Shown: positions 53,837-63,196, counted from the first letter of the stretch. The stretch: DNA of 64,000 bases from Thioclava pacifica DSM 10166 (GCF_000714535.1 NZ_AUND01000001.1:620001-684000); one strand, 5' to 3'. Notes: generated from the sequence alone by a model not told the origin. Program-made: numbers and translations.

Positions 53837-55276
53837 ATGACCTTTCTGTCATCGCGGCTCTGCGGGGCGATCGGGTCTGCTATGTCTTTATTCCGCGTCG
53901 CTTCTCTGTCGATCCGGCCCCTTGCGCTTGTCGCGGGGGGACTGGCGCTCTGGGCGCTGGCGGGGCATCTCGCGCGGCTGGGCTGGATGTTCCGGCTCTT
54001 TCCCGGCAGCTATGGAATGCATGAACTGACTGCGGTCACGGGCCTGGCGTTAGCGCTTGCGATCGCTCTGCGCGGGCAGGGGGGGCGGCGCAAGCGCGTT
54101 TCGTTCCTCGTTCAGACGCTTGCAGCGATCGGTCTCGTGCTCACCTTGGGGCGGTTCGTTCCGGCGCTGGAGCCGCTCTATGGCGTGCAAAGCCCCTATT
54201 TCATGGCGCGGCATTCGGCGATCAGTCTGGGGCTGATCGCGGCGGCGGTCCTCGCGCAGGAGCGGGGTGCCTTCATGCTGGGCGTCGGGCTGTTCTATGT
54301 GGCACTTGGTAGCGCCTTGATGCAGCTCGCCGCGAACCTGTTCCAAATGCGCGAGGTGACAGGCGCGATGTCGCTGGCGACAGCCGTGATGATCCTGTTG
54401 CTTGCCGCCGGTGGAATGCTTGGACGCGCCAATCGCGGGGTGATGCGGGTGCTGCTGAATACCCACGCCTCGGGGCGGCAAGCGCGCACGCAGATCCTGC
54501 TCGGGGTCGCGGGGCCGCTGATTTTCGGTTTTTTCTACATCCTGTTTGACCGCGAACGCACCGTGCGCGCCGAGGTTCTGCTGCTCGTCGTGACGATCGC
54601 AGGGTTCAATATCGGGTTGATCTCGCTGATGGCGATGTCGCTCGAGCGGGCCGATCATGCGCGGCGCGAACTGGAGCGGCAGATGGCGCGGCAGGCGATG
54701 CGGGATGGGCTGACGGGGCTGTTCAACCGCGCGGTGCTGGAGCGGCGGTTTTCCCGGGCTGCGGCGCAGGGGTACAAATATGGAGTGCCCTTCGCGTTCG
54801 TGATGGTCGATCTCGATCACTTCAAACGGGTGAATGATCTTGGCGGGCATGATTTTGGCGACGGGGTATTGCGCAACGCGGCCAAGGTGATGCGCGCCGT
54901 GCTGCGCCATGACGATACGCTTGCACGGGTCGGCGGTGAGGAATTCGCCGTCTTGCTGCCCGGGGCGGATCTGGAGGCGGCCTTCGAGGTGGGCGAGCGG
55001 CTGCGCCAAGCTGTCGCGGAAGCGAGCCTCGCGATGCTCAAAGGCCATCGCGTGCCGGTTACGGCCTCGGTCGGCGTGGCGCAATGGCATCCTGGCGAGA
55101 GTTTGCAGGAAGTCTATGTGCGCACGGATCGCGCGCTCTACCGCGCCAAGGGGAAGGGGCGCAATCAGGTGATGGTCGCCGAAGGCGAGGGGGCGGTGCA
55201 GGTCGATCTTTCGGATTTTGCCCGCAGCGCGGGCGGTGCCACCCCGGGGCCGCAGGCGGGCGGGGCAGGCGACTGA
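53837..55276 (+). CDS. Membrane-bound diguanylate cyclase (GGDEF)
   Basis: A 479-residue protein: about seven membrane helices (residues 28-265), a short coil, and a GGDEF domain (about 290-455). The active-site motif is GGEEF near residue 369, and the substrate-binding DLDHFKRVND is intact, so it should make c-di-GMP. The ATG at 53837 directly abuts GGAGG, too close for a good RBS, so ATG 53882 (MSLFRVASL) or another start is possible. A CtrA-type site upstream suggests cell-cycle or motility-linked control. Confidence 0.88.
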   Translation: MTFLSSRLCGAIGSAMSLFRVASLSIRPLALVAGGLALWALAGHLARLGWMFRLFPGSYGMHELTAVTGLALALAIALRGQGGRRKRVSFLVQTLAAIGLVLTLGRFVPALEPLYGVQSPYFMARHSAISLGLIAAAVLAQERGAFMLGVGLFYVALGSALMQLAANLFQMREVTGAMSLATAVMILLLAAGGMLGRANRGVMRVLLNTHASGRQARTQILLGVAGPLIFGFFYILFDRERTVRAEVLLLVVTIAGFNIGLISLMAMSLERADHARRELERQMARQAMRDGLTGLFNRAVLERRFSRAAAQGYKYGVPFAFVMVDLDHFKRVNDLGGHDFGDGVLRNAAKVMRAVLRHDDTLARVGGEEFAVLLPGADLEAAFEVGERLRQAVAEASLAMLKGHRVPVTASVGVAQWHPGESLQEVYVRTDRALYRAKGKGRNQVMVAEGEGAVQVDLSDFARSAGGATPGPQAGGAGD

Positions 55277-55415
55277 CACCGGATCGGATTCGCAGATCCG
55301 CGCGCCCACCCCCCCACCGGCACGCGGCTGCCAATGCGTAAAGCGTTGTGATTGCGCCGATGCGCTGCCGCGTGTATCAGGTCTTCCTGAGAAATAGCAG
55401 CGAAAGAGGTCGGGC

Positions 55416-56678
55416 ATGCGCCGGGTTGTTGTCACGGGTCTTGGGATGGTTACGCCGCTGGCTTGCGGGGTCGAGGAGACCTGGTCGCGGCTGATCGCGG
55501 GACAATCGGGGGCGGGGGCGATCTCGCGCTTCGACGCGTCGGGCGTGACGACGAAATATGCCTGCGAGATTCCCTTCGGCGACGGCTCGGATGGTACCTT
55601 CAATCCCGATGACTGGATGGAGCCGAAAGAGCGCCGCAAGGTTGATGATTTCATCCTCTATGGCATGGCTGCTGCCGAGCAGGCGGTGAAGGATGCGGGC
55701 TGGACGCCCGAGGATGAGGAAAGCCGGTTGCGCACCGGCGTTATGATCGGCTCGGGTATCGGGGGGCTGACCTCGATCGCCGAGACCGCCGTCATCATTA
55801 AGGAAAAGGGTGCACGCCGTGTGAGCCCGTTCTTCATTCCGGGCGCGCTCATTAACCTCGTCTCCGGGCAAGTGTCGATCCGCTTCGGCTTCAAGGGACC
55901 CAACCATGCGGTTGTCACGGCGTGCTCGACCGGGGCCCATGCCATTGGCGACGCGGCGCGTCTGATCATGCTCGGCGATGCCGATGTGATGGTCGCAGGT
56001 GGCGCGGAAAGCCCGATCTCGGAGATCGGGATCGCTGGCTTCAACGCCTGCAAGGCGCTCTCCACCAAGCGTGGCAACGAGCCCGAGAGCGCGAGCCGTC
56101 CGTGGGATGCCGACCGCGACGGGTTCGTGATGGGCGAGGGCGCGGGCTGTGTCGTGCTGGAGGAATACGAGCACGCCAAGGCGCGCGGCGCGAAGATCTA
56201 TGCCGAGGTGCTGGGCTATGGCCTGTCGGGCGATGCCTATCACATCACGGCGCCCTCCGAGGATGGCGATGGCGGCTTCCGCGCGATGAAGGCGGCGCTG
56301 GCTCGGGCGGGTATGACGCCCGACAAGATCGACTACATCAATGCGCATGGTACCTCGACCATGGCCGACGTGATCGAGCTGGGTGCGGTGCAGCGTCTGC
56401 TGGGCGATGCGGCCAAGACGACAACGATGAGCTCGACCAAATCCTCGGTCGGCCACCTTCTGGGGGCTGCCGGCGCGGTTGAGGCGATCTTCTGCGTGCT
56501 CGCGATCCGTGACCAGATCGCGCCGCCGACGCTCAATCTCGACACTCCTCCGGAAGAGGCGGTGATCGACCTTGCGCCGAAGGCTGCGGTCAAGCGCAAG
56601 ATCGATGTGGCGCTGTCGAACAGCTTCGGCTTTGGCGGCACCAATGCGAGCCTCGTGCTCGGTAAGGTGCAGGACTGA
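55416..56678 (+). CDS. fabF: 3-oxoacyl-ACP synthase II
   Basis: A 420-residue condensing enzyme with the Cys-His-His set: TACSTGAH (Cys near 169), NAHGTSTM (His near 310) and SSVGHLLGAAG (His near 347). It elongates fatty acids. It shares its last base with the mltG start (TGATG), so the two are coupled. Confidence 0.97.
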   Translation: MRRVVVTGLGMVTPLACGVEETWSRLIAGQSGAGAISRFDASGVTTKYACEIPFGDGSDGTFNPDDWMEPKERRKVDDFILYGMAAAEQAVKDAGWTPEDEESRLRTGVMIGSGIGGLTSIAETAVIIKEKGARRVSPFFIPGALINLVSGQVSIRFGFKGPNHAVVTACSTGAHAIGDAARLIMLGDADVMVAGGAESPISEIGIAGFNACKALSTKRGNEPESASRPWDADRDGFVMGEGAGCVVLEEYEHAKARGAKIYAEVLGYGLSGDAYHITAPSEDGDGGFRAMKAALARAGMTPDKIDYINAHGTSTMADVIELGAVQRLLGDAAKTTTMSSTKSSVGHLLGAAGAVEAIFCVLAIRDQIAPPTLNLDTPPEEAVIDLAPKAAVKRKIDVALSNSFGFGGTNASLVLGKVQD

Positions 56679-57844
56679 TGTGGCGTAACATCGTCTCGAA
56701 TTTCCTGACGCTGCTGATCGTGATCCTGGTGGCGCTTGGCGGGCTGGTGGCCTGGGCAAAGCGCCAATATACCGAGCCCGGCCCGCTGGCGCAGGCAATG
56801 TGCCTGCGCGTGGCGCCCGGGGCGAGCATCCAGGGGGTCTCGGGTGACCTCGTGGATCATGGCGCGGTCAGCTCGGCCTACATTTTCCGTACCGGTGCGC
56901 AATATGAAGAGAAGGCGGGCAAGCTGAAATTCGGCTCCTACCTGATCGAGCCCAACAGCTCGATGCAGCAGATCGTGGATCAGATCACGGCAGGTGGTCC
57001 CTCGACCTGTGGCACCGAGCTGGTGTTCCGCATCGGGGTGGGCGGCAATGATGTGCTGCTGCGCGAGCTGGACCCGAAAACCGGCGATTACGAGAAGGTC
57101 GCGGAATATAACCCCGAGACCGAGACGCCGCCCGAGGGGTTCGAGGCGAAAGCCGAGGCGCCCGATGTGCGCGCCCGCGTGACGGTGGTCGATGGCGTGA
57201 CGAGCTGGCAGATCGTGCAGGGGCTCAAAGAGGCGAGCTTCCTTGCCGGTACGATCGACGGCGTTCCTGCCGAAGGGACGCTCGCGCCTGACAGCTACGA
57301 GGTCAAGCGCGGGGCCGACCGGCAGGCGCTGGTTGACCTGATGAAGGACCGTCAATCGAAGATCCTGGCCGACGCATGGGCAGGGCGGGCCGAAGGTCTG
57401 CCCTATGACAGCCCCGAGCAGGCGCTGATCATGGCGTCGATCGTGGAGAAGGAAACGGGCGTGCCGAGCGAGCGCGCGCAGGTCGCGAGCGTCTTCATCA
57501 ACCGTCTCGAGAAGGGGATGAAGCTGCAAACCGACCCGACGGTGATCTACGGGGTGACCGAGGGCAAGGGGGTGCTGGGCCGCGGGCTGCGCCAGTCCGA
57601 GCTGCGCAAGGCCACGCCCTACAACACCTATGTCATCGACGGGCTGCCACCGACCCCGATCGCGAATCCCGGTAAGGCTGCCATCGAGGCCGCGCTGCAT
57701 CCCGATTCGACGCCCTATCTGTTCTTCGTGGCTGACGGGTCGGGCGGGCATGCTTTCGCGACGACGATCGAAGAGCATAACCGGAACGTGGCGAAGTGGC
57801 GCGAGATCGAAAAGCAGCGTCAGGAAAACGCCTCAGGGAATTGA
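56678..57844 (+). CDS. mltG: Endolytic murein transglycosylase
   Basis: A 388-residue YceG-family protein with one N-terminal membrane helix (residues 5-28) and a periplasmic domain. The catalytic Glu is in ASIVEKETGVPSER (near residue 255), followed by LQTDPTVIYGV. It cuts nascent glycan strands to end their growth. It follows fabF as in many alphaproteobacteria and is the last gene before the GTA cluster. Confidence 0.96.
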   Translation: MWRNIVSNFLTLLIVILVALGGLVAWAKRQYTEPGPLAQAMCLRVAPGASIQGVSGDLVDHGAVSSAYIFRTGAQYEEKAGKLKFGSYLIEPNSSMQQIVDQITAGGPSTCGTELVFRIGVGGNDVLLRELDPKTGDYEKVAEYNPETETPPEGFEAKAEAPDVRARVTVVDGVTSWQIVQGLKEASFLAGTIDGVPAEGTLAPDSYEVKRGADRQALVDLMKDRQSKILADAWAGRAEGLPYDSPEQALIMASIVEKETGVPSERAQVASVFINRLEKGMKLQTDPTVIYGVTEGKGVLGRGLRQSELRKATPYNTYVIDGLPPTPIANPGKAAIEAALHPDSTPYLFFVADGSGGHAFATTIEEHNRNVAKWREIEKQRQENASGN

Positions 57845-57854
57845 TATTGAACGG

Positions 57855-57886
57855 AAAACCCCGGTTCGCGCCGGGGTTTTTCTTTG
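57855..57886 (+). terminator. Terminator of the fabF-mltG unit
   Basis: AAAACCCCGG pairs with CCGGGGTTTT (10 bp) around TTCGCG, followed by TCTTTGG, 11 bp after mltG. Confidence 0.92.
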
Positions 57887-57907
57887 GCGGGCGTCACAAC
57901 CCTGAAT

Positions 57908-57943
57908 TTAGCGCTTGACTTAGCGAACGCTCTAAAGTAGAGA
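57908..57943 (+). promoter_or_regulatory. Candidate promoter of the GTA cluster
   Basis: TTGACT (57915-57920) and TAGAGA (57938-57943) are spaced 17 bp. TTAGCG occurs twice 12 bp apart (57908 and 57920), and the palindrome AGCGAACGCT (57922-57931) fills the spacer, so a regulator site overlapping the promoter is plausible. Confidence 0.5.
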
Positions 57944-57967
57944 TAAGGCATGCTAGGAGAAGTGGGC

Positions 57968-57999
57968 AAACGCCGCGGGGCAACCCGACGGCGTTTTTT
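57968..57999 (+). terminator. Strong intrinsic terminator in the GTA leader
   Basis: AAACGCCG-CGGG pairs with CCCG-CGGCGTTT (12 bp, one bulged A) around a GCAA tetraloop, followed by TTT. It lies after the candidate promoter and 45 bp before the first GTA gene, separate from the mltG terminator, so it would limit GTA transcription or make a short RNA. Confidence 0.82.
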
Positions 58000-58044
58000 C
58001 ATGTCTTTCGAACGGGCCAACTTGGAACGGGTGGGTTCGTATAG

Positions 58045-58374
58045 ATGCAAAAAGACGAATTGGGTGGGGCGGGCGCTCCGGTGGATCTGCTGGATCAGAC
58101 CGAGGCGCTCTATCGGGATGTGGCCGAAGAGCTCGCGCAGGCGTTGCAGGGGGTGCGGCGCGGCGAGATCTCGGAGGCGAAAGCGGCGGTGCAGGCGGTC
58201 AAGGACCTCCGCACCGCTTTTCATTTGGTGATGGAGGAGCGCTCTCGTGTCGAGAAACTCCGCAGACAGCTGGCGGGCGTTGCCGCCGGGCGCGATGTCG
58301 CGCTCGATTTCGACGCCGCCCGAGCTGAAATCGGGCGCCGCCTGGCTCGCCTCCGCAACGCAGGAGGATGTTGA
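58045..58374 (+). CDS. GTA small terminase-like protein (g1)
   Basis: A 109-residue, largely helical and charged protein with a coiled-coil-like middle (VMEERSRVEKLRRQL). Its place directly before the large terminase and its size match g1 of the Rhodobacter GTA, whose product acts as the small terminase. No HTH is obvious. The RBS is weak (GGTGGG). It overlaps g2 by about 80-128 bp depending on the g2 start. Confidence 0.75.
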   Translation: MQKDELGGAGAPVDLLDQTEALYRDVAEELAQALQGVRRGEISEAKAAVQAVKDLRTAFHLVMEERSRVEKLRRQLAGVAAGRDVALDFDAARAEIGRRLARLRNAGGC

Positions 58375-59671
58375 CGCCTTCCTCGACGGGCTCGAGGAAA
58401 ACGCGTTGCTGGCCTTGCCCTGGATTTTCGAATTCTGGGCCTTGCCGCATCAGCTGCCGCCCGCAGGTGCCTGGAAAAGCTGGGTCATCATGGGCGGCCG
58501 CGGGGCCGGCAAGACGCGGGCCGGGGCCGAGTGGGTGCGTTCCATGGTGGAAGGCGCCAGACCGCTCGACCCCGGCCGGGCAAGGCGCGTGGCCCTGCTC
58601 GGAGAGACCTTCGATCAGGTCCGCGACGTGATGGTGATGGGGGAGAGCGGGATCCTGGCCTGCTCTCCGCCCGACCGCCGCCCGGATTGGGAGGCGGGGC
58701 GCAAACGGCTCGTCTGGCCCAACGGCGCGACGGCGCAGGCGTTTTCGGCCCATGAGCCCGAGGCGCTTCGCGGTCCGCAATTCGATGCCGCCTGGGTCGA
58801 TGAACTGGCGAAATGGAAGAAGGCCGAGGAGGTCTGGGACATGCTGCAATTCGCGCTGCGGCTGGGCGATCATCCGCAGCAGGTGATCACCACGACGCCG
58901 CGCAATGTGGGCGTGCTGAAGATGATCCTGAACAACCCCTCGACCGTGGTGACCCATGCCCCGACCGAGGCGAACCGGGCCTATCTGGCCGAGAGTTTCC
59001 TCGAAGAGGTCCGGGCGCGCTATGCGGGCACGCGGCTGGGGCGGCAGGAGCTGGACGGGGTGCTCTTGGAGGATGTCGAAGGCGCGCTCTGGACGACGCG
59101 GATGCTGGAGGCGGCGCGGGTGGCAGATGCGGGCGATCTGGACCGGATCGTCGTGGCACTCGATCCGTCGGTGAGTGGCAAGGCAGCGTCGGACGAATGC
59201 GGGATCGTGGTCGTCGGCGCGAAGACCCAGGGCCCGGTGCAGGACTGGCGCGCGGTGGTGTTGGAAGATGCCAGCACGCGCGGCAAGCCGATCGACTGGG
59301 CGCGGGCCGGGATCGCCGCGATGGAACGCTGGGGCGCGGAAAAACTGGTGGCTGAGGTCAATCAGGGCGGTGATCTGATCGAGACGATGCTGCGCCAGAT
59401 CGACCCGCTGATCCCCTTCAAGGCGCTGCGCGCGAGCCGGGGCAAATCCGCGCGGGCCGAACCCGTGGCCGCGCTTTACGAACAGGGCCGGGTGGCGCAT
59501 CTCAAATCCGCCGATCTGGGGCTCCTGGAAGATCAGATGTGCCGGATGGGGTTGCAGGGCTATCAGGGCAGGGGCTCGCCCGATCGCGTGGACGCGCTGG
59601 TCTGGGCGATCACCGAACTGATCCTGGAACCTGCCGCGCATTGGCGACGGCCGCAGATGCGGGGGCTTTAG
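58247..59671 (+). CDS. GTA large terminase (g2)
   Basis: About 474 residues (or 458 from ATG 58295; the first codon at 58247 is GTG). The ATPase Walker A is GGRGAGKTRAGAEW (near residue 84), preceded by FEFWALPHQLPP. A nuclease domain follows, with acidic residues at VALDPSVSG (near 309) and the C-terminal DRVDALVWAI motif. It drives headful DNA packaging. The start is ambiguous, since no good RBS is seen at either codon. Confidence 0.9.
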   Translation: MSRNSADSWRALPPGAMSRSISTPPELKSGAAWLASATQEDVDAFLDGLEENALLALPWIFEFWALPHQLPPAGAWKSWVIMGGRGAGKTRAGAEWVRSMVEGARPLDPGRARRVALLGETFDQVRDVMVMGESGILACSPPDRRPDWEAGRKRLVWPNGATAQAFSAHEPEALRGPQFDAAWVDELAKWKKAEEVWDMLQFALRLGDHPQQVITTTPRNVGVLKMILNNPSTVVTHAPTEANRAYLAESFLEEVRARYAGTRLGRQELDGVLLEDVEGALWTTRMLEAARVADAGDLDRIVVALDPSVSGKAASDECGIVVVGAKTQGPVQDWRAVVLEDASTRGKPIDWARAGIAAMERWGAEKLVAEVNQGGDLIETMLRQIDPLIPFKALRASRGKSARAEPVAALYEQGRVAHLKSADLGLLEDQMCRMGLQGYQGRGSPDRVDALVWAITELILEPAAHWRRPQMRGL

Positions 59672-59782
59672 CGGCCCTTCGGCGCGGGACAGATGAATTC
59701 AAGAGCAAGGGCCGAGGTCGAACCTCCGGCCCTTTTTCTTTGCCAGCCGGTCTCGATCTGGGGCCGCGAGAAGGAGACGGGA

Positions 59783-60961
59783 ATGGGTTGGAACATCTTT
59801 CGCAAATCTGAAGGCGCGCGCCCGCCGGAGGTGAAGGCCTCGGCGACGGGACGGATCGTCGCGATGGCGAGCGGATCGGGGCGCGTCGTCTGGTCGCCGC
59901 GCGACACGGCGAGCCTGACGCGGCAGGGCTTTACCGGCAACCCGATCGGGTTTCGCTGCGTGAAGCTGATCGCGGAAGCCGCCGCCGCGCTGCCGCTGGT
60001 GTGCCAGGATGCGGAGCGGCGTTACGACATTCACCCGATGCTGGATCTGATCGCGCGGCCCAACGCGGCGCAGGGGAAGGGCGAGTTCTTCGAGGCGCTG
60101 TTCGGGCAGATGCTGCTGTCGGGCAATGGCTATCTCGAGGCGGTGGCGATGGAGCCGGGCCTGCCGCGCGAGCTGCATGTGCTGCGTTCGGACCGGATGA
60201 GCATCGTGCCGGGCGCGGATGGCTGGCCGGTGGCCTATGACTACACGGTGGCCGGGCGCAAGCATCGCTTCGACATGACGGGCAGCCCCGATCCGATCTG
60301 TCACCTGAAAAGCTTCCACCCGCAGGACGACCATTACGGGCTGAGCCCGTTGCAGGCGGCGGCGGTGGCGCTCGATGTGCATAACAGCGCGAGCGCCTGG
60401 TCGAAGGCGCTTCTGGACAATGCCGCGCGGCCCTCGGGCGCGATCGTCTACAAGGGCACGGACGGGCAGGGCACGCTGTCGCCCGATCAATATGACCGGC
60501 TCGTCTTCGAGATGGAGACGCATCATCAGGGCGCGCGCAATGCGGGGCGGCCGATGCTGCTCGAAGGCGGGCTCGACTGGAAGCCGATGGGGTTCAGCCC
60601 CTCGGATATGGAGTTCCACGAAACCAAGATCGCCGCCGCCCGCGAAATCGCGGTGGCCTTCGGCGTGCCGCCGATGCTGCTCGGGATCCCGGGCGATGCG
60701 ACCTACGCGAACTATGCCGAGGCGCATCGGGCTTTCTACCGGCTGACGGTGCTGCCGTTGGCCACGAAAGTGGCGGCCGATATCGCGTGGTGGCTGTCGG
60801 TCTGGGCGGGGGAGCGCGTGAACCTGAAGCCCGATCTCGACCAGATCCCGGCGCTGGCGATGGAGCGCGATCAGCAATGGAAGCGCGTCGGCGAGGCGAG
60901 CTTTCTGAGCGATGCGGAGAAGCGCGCGCTGCTGGGGCTGCCGCCGCTGGCGGAGGATTGA
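59783..60961 (+). CDS. GTA portal protein (g3)
   Basis: A 392-residue HK97-type portal protein with GFRCVKLIAEAAAALPL near residue 60, YGLSPLQAAAVALDVHN near 184 and GVPPMLLGIPGD near 295. It forms the DNA entry ring in the head. ATG 59783 has an AAGGAGA RBS; the frame upstream to 59693 covers non-coding sequence. Confidence 0.92.
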   Translation: MGWNIFRKSEGARPPEVKASATGRIVAMASGSGRVVWSPRDTASLTRQGFTGNPIGFRCVKLIAEAAAALPLVCQDAERRYDIHPMLDLIARPNAAQGKGEFFEALFGQMLLSGNGYLEAVAMEPGLPRELHVLRSDRMSIVPGADGWPVAYDYTVAGRKHRFDMTGSPDPICHLKSFHPQDDHYGLSPLQAAAVALDVHNSASAWSKALLDNAARPSGAIVYKGTDGQGTLSPDQYDRLVFEMETHHQGARNAGRPMLLEGGLDWKPMGFSPSDMEFHETKIAAAREIAVAFGVPPMLLGIPGDATYANYAEAHRAFYRLTVLPLATKVAADIAWWLSVWAGERVNLKPDLDQIPALAMERDQQWKRVGEASFLSDAEKRALLGLPPLAED

Positions 60962-60962
60962 G

Positions 60963-61196
60963 ATGGCGACAGCGGGTTCGCGCTATCTCAAGGAGCCTTT
61001 CGCCGTTCACGAGGAGCGGATGCAGGCGACCGAGAAGATCATGGAGCTGCAATTCACCCAGGTCGAACAGCGGCTCGGCAAGATCGAGGGGATGATCGAA
61101 CGGCTCGAGCGGCGGCTCTGGATGGCGGTTTACGGCGTGGTGGCGGTGATCCTGACGCAGGCGGTGATCAGCCTGATTGAGATCGGGCCGAGATAA
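60963..61196 (+). CDS. GTA g3.5-like small protein
   Basis: A 77-residue protein with a long amphipathic helix (QATEKIMELQFTQVEQRLGK) and a C-terminal membrane-like segment (MAVYGVVAVILTQAVISLI). It lies between portal and protease, like g3.5 of the Rhodobacter GTA. ATG 60963 follows the portal stop at once and has a GGAGG RBS inside the portal gene. The function is unknown. Confidence 0.8.
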   Translation: MATAGSRYLKEPFAVHEERMQATEKIMELQFTQVEQRLGKIEGMIERLERRLWMAVYGVVAVILTQAVISLIEIGPR

Positions 61197-61206
61197 GGAA
61201 AATGAC

Positions 61207-61764
61207 ATGAAGACAGATGATTACGGTTTGGAGTTGAAGTTCTGCTCTGCCGAGGCGCAGCCGGTTCGTGTCACCGATGGGACGATCATCGAAGGCTATG
61301 CGAGCCTCTTCGGTCTGCCCGATCAGGGCGGCGATATCGTGTGCAAGGGCGCCTATGCGAAAGGGCTGGAGCGGCTCAGGGCGCGGGGCGGCAACGTCAA
61401 GATGCTCTGGCAGCACGACCCGGCCCAGCCGATCGGGATCTGGGACGAGATCTACGAGGATACGCGCGGGCTCTACGTCAAGGGCAGGCTGCTGCCCGAT
61501 GTGGCGCGCGCGAAGGAAGCGGCGGCGCTGATCGCGGCGGGGGCGATTGACGGGCTGTCGATCGGCTATCGCACGATCGCCGCCGAGAAGGACGCAAAAG
61601 GCCAGCGGCTGCTTGCGGAACTGGAGCTTTGGGAAGTGTCTCTGGTGACCTTTCCGATGCTTCGCGAAGCGCGGGTGGCGGCAAAGGGCGAGAGCCTGGA
61701 GAGCAGCCTGCGTGATCTGGCCGAGGCGCTGAACGGTGCCGCGGCGGAACTGGCTGACCGCTGA
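61207..61764 (+). CDS. GTA prohead protease (g4)
   Basis: A 185-residue HK97-type prohead protease. Motifs: EGYASLFGLPDQGGDIV near residue 28, the catalytic His in MLWQHDPAQPIG (near 73) and the Ser in IDGLSIGYRT (near 118). It matures the capsid protein. ATG 61207 follows AAGGAAA; the longer frame overlaps g3.5. Confidence 0.92.
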   Translation: MKTDDYGLELKFCSAEAQPVRVTDGTIIEGYASLFGLPDQGGDIVCKGAYAKGLERLRARGGNVKMLWQHDPAQPIGIWDEIYEDTRGLYVKGRLLPDVARAKEAAALIAAGAIDGLSIGYRTIAAEKDAKGQRLLAELELWEVSLVTFPMLREARVAAKGESLESSLRDLAEALNGAAAELADR

Positions 61765-61803
61765 CGCGGCCCGGCCTCTGACCCCATTGGAGATGGAGCG
61801 ACG

Positions 61804-63003
61804 ATGAAGACCGAGACCAAGGCTCGGGCCGGGGCGGGTATGTCCGAAGGCCCGGATCCGGCAGCTGACGTGAAGACCGCGCTGGCCGGGTTCGTGAAGG
61901 AAGTCAAAAACTTCCGCGACAAAGTTGAAGTGAAGATGCAACAACAAGATGAGCGTTTGACCATGCTGCAGACCAAGACCATGACCGCCGGGCGTCCCGC
62001 CCTTTCCGCCGCCGCTTCGGAAGAAGCGCCGCATCTCAAGGCCTTTGCCTCCTATCTGCGTTCGGGCGATGACGACGCGCTGCGTGGCCTCTCGCTCGAG
62101 GGCAAGGCGCTGAATACGGCCGTTGCGGCCGAGGGTGGCTATCTCGTCGATCCGCAGACCTCGGACACGATCCGTTCGGTGCTCAAGGCGACCGCTTCGA
62201 TCCGCCAGATCGCCAATGTGGTGAATGTCGAGGCGACCTCCTATGACGTGCTGGTCGACCGCACCGATGTCGGTACCGGTTGGGCGACCGAGACCGCGAC
62301 GCTGACCGAGACCGCGACGCCGATGATCGACCGGATCTCGATCCCGCTGCACGAGCTCTCGGCGATGCCGAAAGCCTCGCAGCGCCTGCTCGACGACAGC
62401 GCGTTCGATGTCGAGGGCTGGCTCGCGCAGCGCATCGCGGAGAAATTTGCCCGCGCCGAGGCCGCGGCCTTCATCTCGGGTGACGGTATCGACAAGCCGA
62501 CCGGCTTCCTGACCCATCCGAAACTGGCCAATGATGCCTGGGACTGGGGCTCGCTCGGTTATGTCGCGACCGGTGCGGATGGCGATTTCTCGGGCGCGAA
62601 CCCGGCCGATGCCGTGGTCGATCTGGTCTATGCGCTCGACGCGGAATATCGCGCCAATGCGAGCTTCGTGATGAACTCGAAGACCGCCGGCGCCGTGCGC
62701 AAGATGAAGGATGCGGATGGCCGGTTCCTGTGGACCGACGGTCTGGCCGCGGGCGAGCCGCCGCGCCTGATGGGCTACCCGGTGCTGATCGCCGAGGACA
62801 TGCCCGATATCGCCTCCGACAGCTTCGCGATCGCTTACGGCGATTTCGACGCGGGCTACACGGTTGCCGAGCGTCCGGATCTGCGCGTGCTGCGCGACCC
62901 CTTCTCGGCCAAGCCGCATGTGCTGTTCTACGCCTCGAAGCGCGTGGGCGGTGATGTCAGCGATTTTGCCGCGATCAAGCTGCTGAAATTCGCGATCGCC
63001 TGA
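61804..63003 (+). CDS. GTA major capsid protein (g5)
   Basis: A 399-residue HK97-fold capsid protein. The N-terminal delta-like part (residues 1-100) is helical and charged and is probably removed by the protease. The core begins near LNTAVAAEGGYLVDPQTSD, with later motifs SAMPKASQRLLDDS and GDGIDKPTGFL. It builds the GTA head. Its ATG has a GGAGCG RBS. Confidence 0.95.
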   Translation: MKTETKARAGAGMSEGPDPAADVKTALAGFVKEVKNFRDKVEVKMQQQDERLTMLQTKTMTAGRPALSAAASEEAPHLKAFASYLRSGDDDALRGLSLEGKALNTAVAAEGGYLVDPQTSDTIRSVLKATASIRQIANVVNVEATSYDVLVDRTDVGTGWATETATLTETATPMIDRISIPLHELSAMPKASQRLLDDSAFDVEGWLAQRIAEKFARAEAAAFISGDGIDKPTGFLTHPKLANDAWDWGSLGYVATGADGDFSGANPADAVVDLVYALDAEYRANASFVMNSKTAGAVRKMKDADGRFLWTDGLAAGEPPRLMGYPVLIAEDMPDIASDSFAIAYGDFDAGYTVAERPDLRVLRDPFSAKPHVLFYASKRVGGDVSDFAAIKLLKFAIA

Positions 63004-63196
63004 GGCGCGTGACCCGGATCGGGGGGCGGGCGCCTTCCGGTCCTTGGGCCGGGCGACCGGTTCCGAGGCGGGCGCGGGGCTGACGGCCGTCGCCTAGCTG
63101 CTCCCTCCGTTCGAGCGGCGGCGGGGCTCGCGCCCGACATGACAGACGGCATCCCGAGGAGCCGGGGTGTCGTCTCGCGTTTTTCGGAGACGATCC

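Noticed and set aside
57950-58231. Short frame starting in the GTA leader (MLGEVGKRRGATRRRFF)
   Set aside because: It crosses the terminator hairpin and overlaps g1; no family support. A leader peptide is not excluded but has no evidence.
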